Source of the DNA: Bacillota bacterium
GTDB lineage: Bacteria > Bacillota > Clostridia > Acetivibrionales > DTU013
Direction of reading: 5' to 3'
DNA: 6,142 nt
Assembly (NCBI GenBank): GCA_023411715.1
Contig: JAEYOM010000053.1
Coordinates: 1-6,142 of the forward strand
The notes beneath the pieces were generated by a model. That model was not told the DNA's origin and ran no database searches. It was given only the letters and a program-made list of their open reading frames with translations. Positions 5,175-6,142 of the stretch are shown here, one piece after another. A program made the translations under genes and the position numbers. Every line of letters starts with the position of its first letter. Positions within the stretch are counted from its first letter, which is position 1.

Positions 5175-5198
5175 CCACTATGGCGGTTCAAAAAACTC

Positions 5199-5618
5199 TT
5201 ATAATGCCTTATTCATAAACATCTCCATTGTTTCAACAAATGGAGGAATCTCTTTGATAAGACATCCGCAATCCTTGTACCCAAGCTTACGGTAAAAGTA
5301 CTGCGAGGTCTCTTCCACCATTGTCGACGTCATAGCGATTTTGAAGCCTTGCTGCCGCATTTCATCCTCCCAGTGACGCATGGCTTTTGTACCGTAGCCC
5401 TTGCCACGGTACGCTTCTTCGAAGTAAATCAGGTTCAGGAACGGTATCAGGTCCCAGAATAAATTGTATCTCATTACACCGACAGGCTTTTCATCATCCT
5501 TTATGATATAACCTCTCTTATCTCTAATCTTTAATAGAAATTCGCTTTTGGGTATGTATCTATCAAGCTTAAACCAAAAATCCCTGTCTTTCTCGGTTAC
5601 ATAATCGATAACAAACAT
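5199..5618 (-). CDS. GNAT-family N-acetyltransferase
   Basis: This 139-residue protein is a single-domain GNAT enzyme, transferring an acetyl group from acetyl-CoA to an amine of unknown identity. The acetyl-CoA pyrophosphate loop (motif A) is clear: EEAYRGKGYGTKAM at about 67-80, with R71-G-K-G-Y-G76 fitting the R/Q-x-x-G-x-G/A rule. The motif B region YFYRKLGYKDCG lies at about 107-118. Residues 45-64 (PVGVMRYNLFWDLIPFLNLI) supply the central beta strands. The length is near the short end for the family but no core motif is missing. The start is supported by GGAGGG 6 bases upstream (plus 5625-5630). No convincing promoter was found in the AT-rich upstream region. It converges on the small membrane-peptide module, so transcripts running past its stop would be antisense to that module. 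The substrate cannot be predicted. Confidence 0.88.
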   Translation of the reverse strand: MFVIDYVTEKDRDFWFKLDRYIPKSEFLLKIRDKRGYIIKDDEKPVGVMRYNLFWDLIPFLNLIYFEEAYRGKGYGTKAMRHWEDEMRQQGFKIAMTSTMVEETSQYFYRKLGYKDCGCLIKEIPPFVETMEMFMNKAL

Positions 5619-5830
5619 ATTGCGCCCTCCAAAATATATGTACTTAATTACATCAACATATAATTTATCATATTCTCAAACAGATTTATTACCGTTATCG
5701 TTTTTAACTGTTTATGTTTAATCAGGTATTCAGGTAAAACATTCCTTGCATTTTTATAATTCATTCCAACTACGCTCCATATCCTAATATATTTCACTTA
5801 GAATGCGGATTCCGTATCACAAGGTTTAGA

Positions 5831-5846
5831 ATGAAAGCGCAATCAT
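5831..5846 (+). promoter_or_regulatory. cre-like catabolite response element
   Basis: ATGAAAGCGCAATCAT fits the Bacillus CcpA-site consensus WTGNAANCGNWNNCWW at every defined position. It lies 213 bp upstream of the acetyltransferase start and 129 bp beyond the phosphorylase stop, not in an obvious promoter. By my rough estimate a chance match in a window of this size is about one in twenty, so it may be fortuitous. Confidence 0.3.
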
Positions 5847-5890
5847 CGATTATGCCCCACGTACGATCGCCTGACTACAGAACCGCATGG

Positions 5891-5917
5891 AGCTTAAGCT
5901 TAAGCTTACGCTTACGC
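5891..5917. repeat. Hexamer tandem repeat
   Basis: AGCTTA occurs three times in a row (5891-5908), followed by CGCTTA and a partial CGC, giving about four and a half six-base units. It is noncoding and between genes. It could vary in copy number between strains by slippage. Confidence 0.6.
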
Positions 5918-5974
5918 CTTGTCATATTGGTTACCCTCCCCCGCTATATCACAAGCAGTGCCGGTAACCTGGGG

Positions 5975-6142
5975 TCACCCCAGTTCCACCACTACCTCGC
6001 ACCTACTTCCGGCAGGCTGTACGGGTATACCGTCGACGACCTGGCCGTTGAGTGTGATCTTCTTCACGCCGCTTGAGACATGGTTAGGGTTCCGGACTTC
6101 TATCCTGTATTCCGCGCCTCTGAATATGCGCATGGCTCTGAA
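5975..6142 (-). CDS. C-terminal end of a GH94 glycoside phosphorylase (cellobiose phosphorylase type), partial
   Basis: The minus strand is open from the window edge to a TGA at 5975-5977, giving the last 55 residues of a protein whose start lies outside. It contains MRIFRGAEYRIEVRNPNHVS, then GVKKITLNGQVVDGIPV, and ends EVVVELG. The run of R-G-A-x-Y-x-I-E-V-x-N-P-N, G-V-K-x-I-T-x-(D/N)-G and a final hydrophobic V-E-x-x-L-G is the usual C-terminus of GH94 phosphorylases such as cellobiose and cellodextrin phosphorylases. These split beta-glucosides with phosphate to give a sugar 1-phosphate inside the cell. The exact substrate cannot be told from this end. A small palindrome (CTGGGG, loop TCA, CCCCAG; 5969-5983) puts the stop codon in its loop. 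Family recognition rests on memory of the motif. Confidence 0.8.
   Translation of the reverse strand, partial: FRAMRIFRGAEYRIEVRNPNHVSSGVKKITLNGQVVDGIPVQPAGSRCEVVVELG

Larger units (their letters stand above)
4966..5184 (+). other. Type I toxin-like module bounded by a 15-bp inverted repeat
   Basis: GCCATAGTGGGCAGG (4966-4980) is repeated in perfect inverted form as CCTGCCCACTATGGC (5170-5184). Between them lie an 8-codon leader ORF, a strong ribosome binding site, a 35-residue membrane peptide and a reverse-facing promoter. In RNA the two ends could form a 15-bp long-range helix. Its left arm also belongs to a local hairpin (about 4969-5000; GTGG(G)CAG with CTGCCAC) and its right arm to the 3' hairpin (5140-5174), so the folds exclude each other. 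Such end-to-end pairing is known in hok and AapA toxin mRNAs. A second pairing, 5004-5010 with 5046-5052, would cover part of both ribosome binding sites. A weak promoter (TTCTAT-17-TATCTA, 4929-4957) would start RNA close to 4966. Alternatively the repeats are the ends of a small mobile element, but I see no target-site duplication. The toxin reading is inferred. Confidence 0.55.
5619..5974. other. Intergenic region between the acetyltransferase and GH94 genes
   Basis: This 356-bp stretch has no gene I can support. It contains a cre-like site (5831-5846), a hexamer tandem repeat (5891-5917), two copies of TTAGAATG 28 bp apart (5798 and 5826), and a distant 7-bp inverted repeat (GGTTACC 5929-5935, GGTAACC 5963-5969). 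Downstream of the phosphorylase no standard terminator with a T run is evident. A plus-strand frame from 5831 exists but runs antisense into the phosphorylase and has no family resemblance. Confidence 0.6.

Noticed and set aside
5831..6076. Plus-strand 81-codon ORF with an AAGG six bases before its ATG
   Set aside because: It runs antisense through the C-terminal GH94 coding sequence, and part of it is simply the hexamer repeat translated as a Ser/Leu/Arg-Leu run. It has no family resemblance.

Overview
The window looks like a chromosomal segment from a low-to-moderate GC member of the Firmicutes, most likely Clostridia. I infer this from the long-form hibernation factor, strong AGGAGG-type ribosome binding sites, a SigH-type promoter, TTGATT/TATAAT-type promoters and a Bacillus-type cre match. 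No species can be named from the sequence alone.

Left part (1-1487). Positions 1-577 hold a minus-strand ribosome hibernation factor (long HPF) with its own terminator and a good match to a SigH promoter. The 453-base gap upstream of it is not empty. It has a near-perfect 34-bp palindrome (773-806) followed at once by a cluster of same-facing DnaA boxes (810-883), then a terminator-like hairpin (964-990). Next comes a small double zinc-ribbon protein (1031-1312, minus) with a clear SigA promoter.

Middle part (1488-4914). A GH31 alpha-xylosidase closely resembling E. coli YicI (1488-3812, minus) is divergent from an AraC-family regulator (4009-4914, plus). The 196-bp gap between them holds overlapping -10 elements for both genes, an inverted repeat in the xylosidase leader, and a 12-bp direct repeat spaced 21 bp apart. 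That repeat lies just upstream of the xylosidase -35 box and overlaps the regulator's ribosome binding site. The simplest reading is that the AraC protein activates the xylosidase gene and represses its own.

Right part (4915-6142). Between the regulator and a GNAT acetyltransferase (5199-5618, minus) lies a compact 219-bp module (4966-5184). It encodes a 35-residue single-membrane-span peptide with a basic tail, preceded by an 8-codon leader ORF ending at the peptide's ribosome binding site. The module is bounded by a perfect 15-bp inverted repeat whose arms compete with two local hairpins, and an extended -10 promoter faces backwards inside the peptide gene. Together these resemble a type I toxin-antitoxin locus with a metastable, long-range folded mRNA, and this is the most interesting part of the window. 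A 356-bp gap follows, with a cre-like site and a short hexamer repeat. The window ends inside the 3' end of a minus-strand GH94 glycoside phosphorylase gene (5975-6142).

Taken together, the alpha-xylosidase and the GH94 phosphorylase would suit breakdown of xyloglucan- or cellulose-derived oligosaccharides imported into the cell. They are separate transcription units here and their cooperation is inferred.
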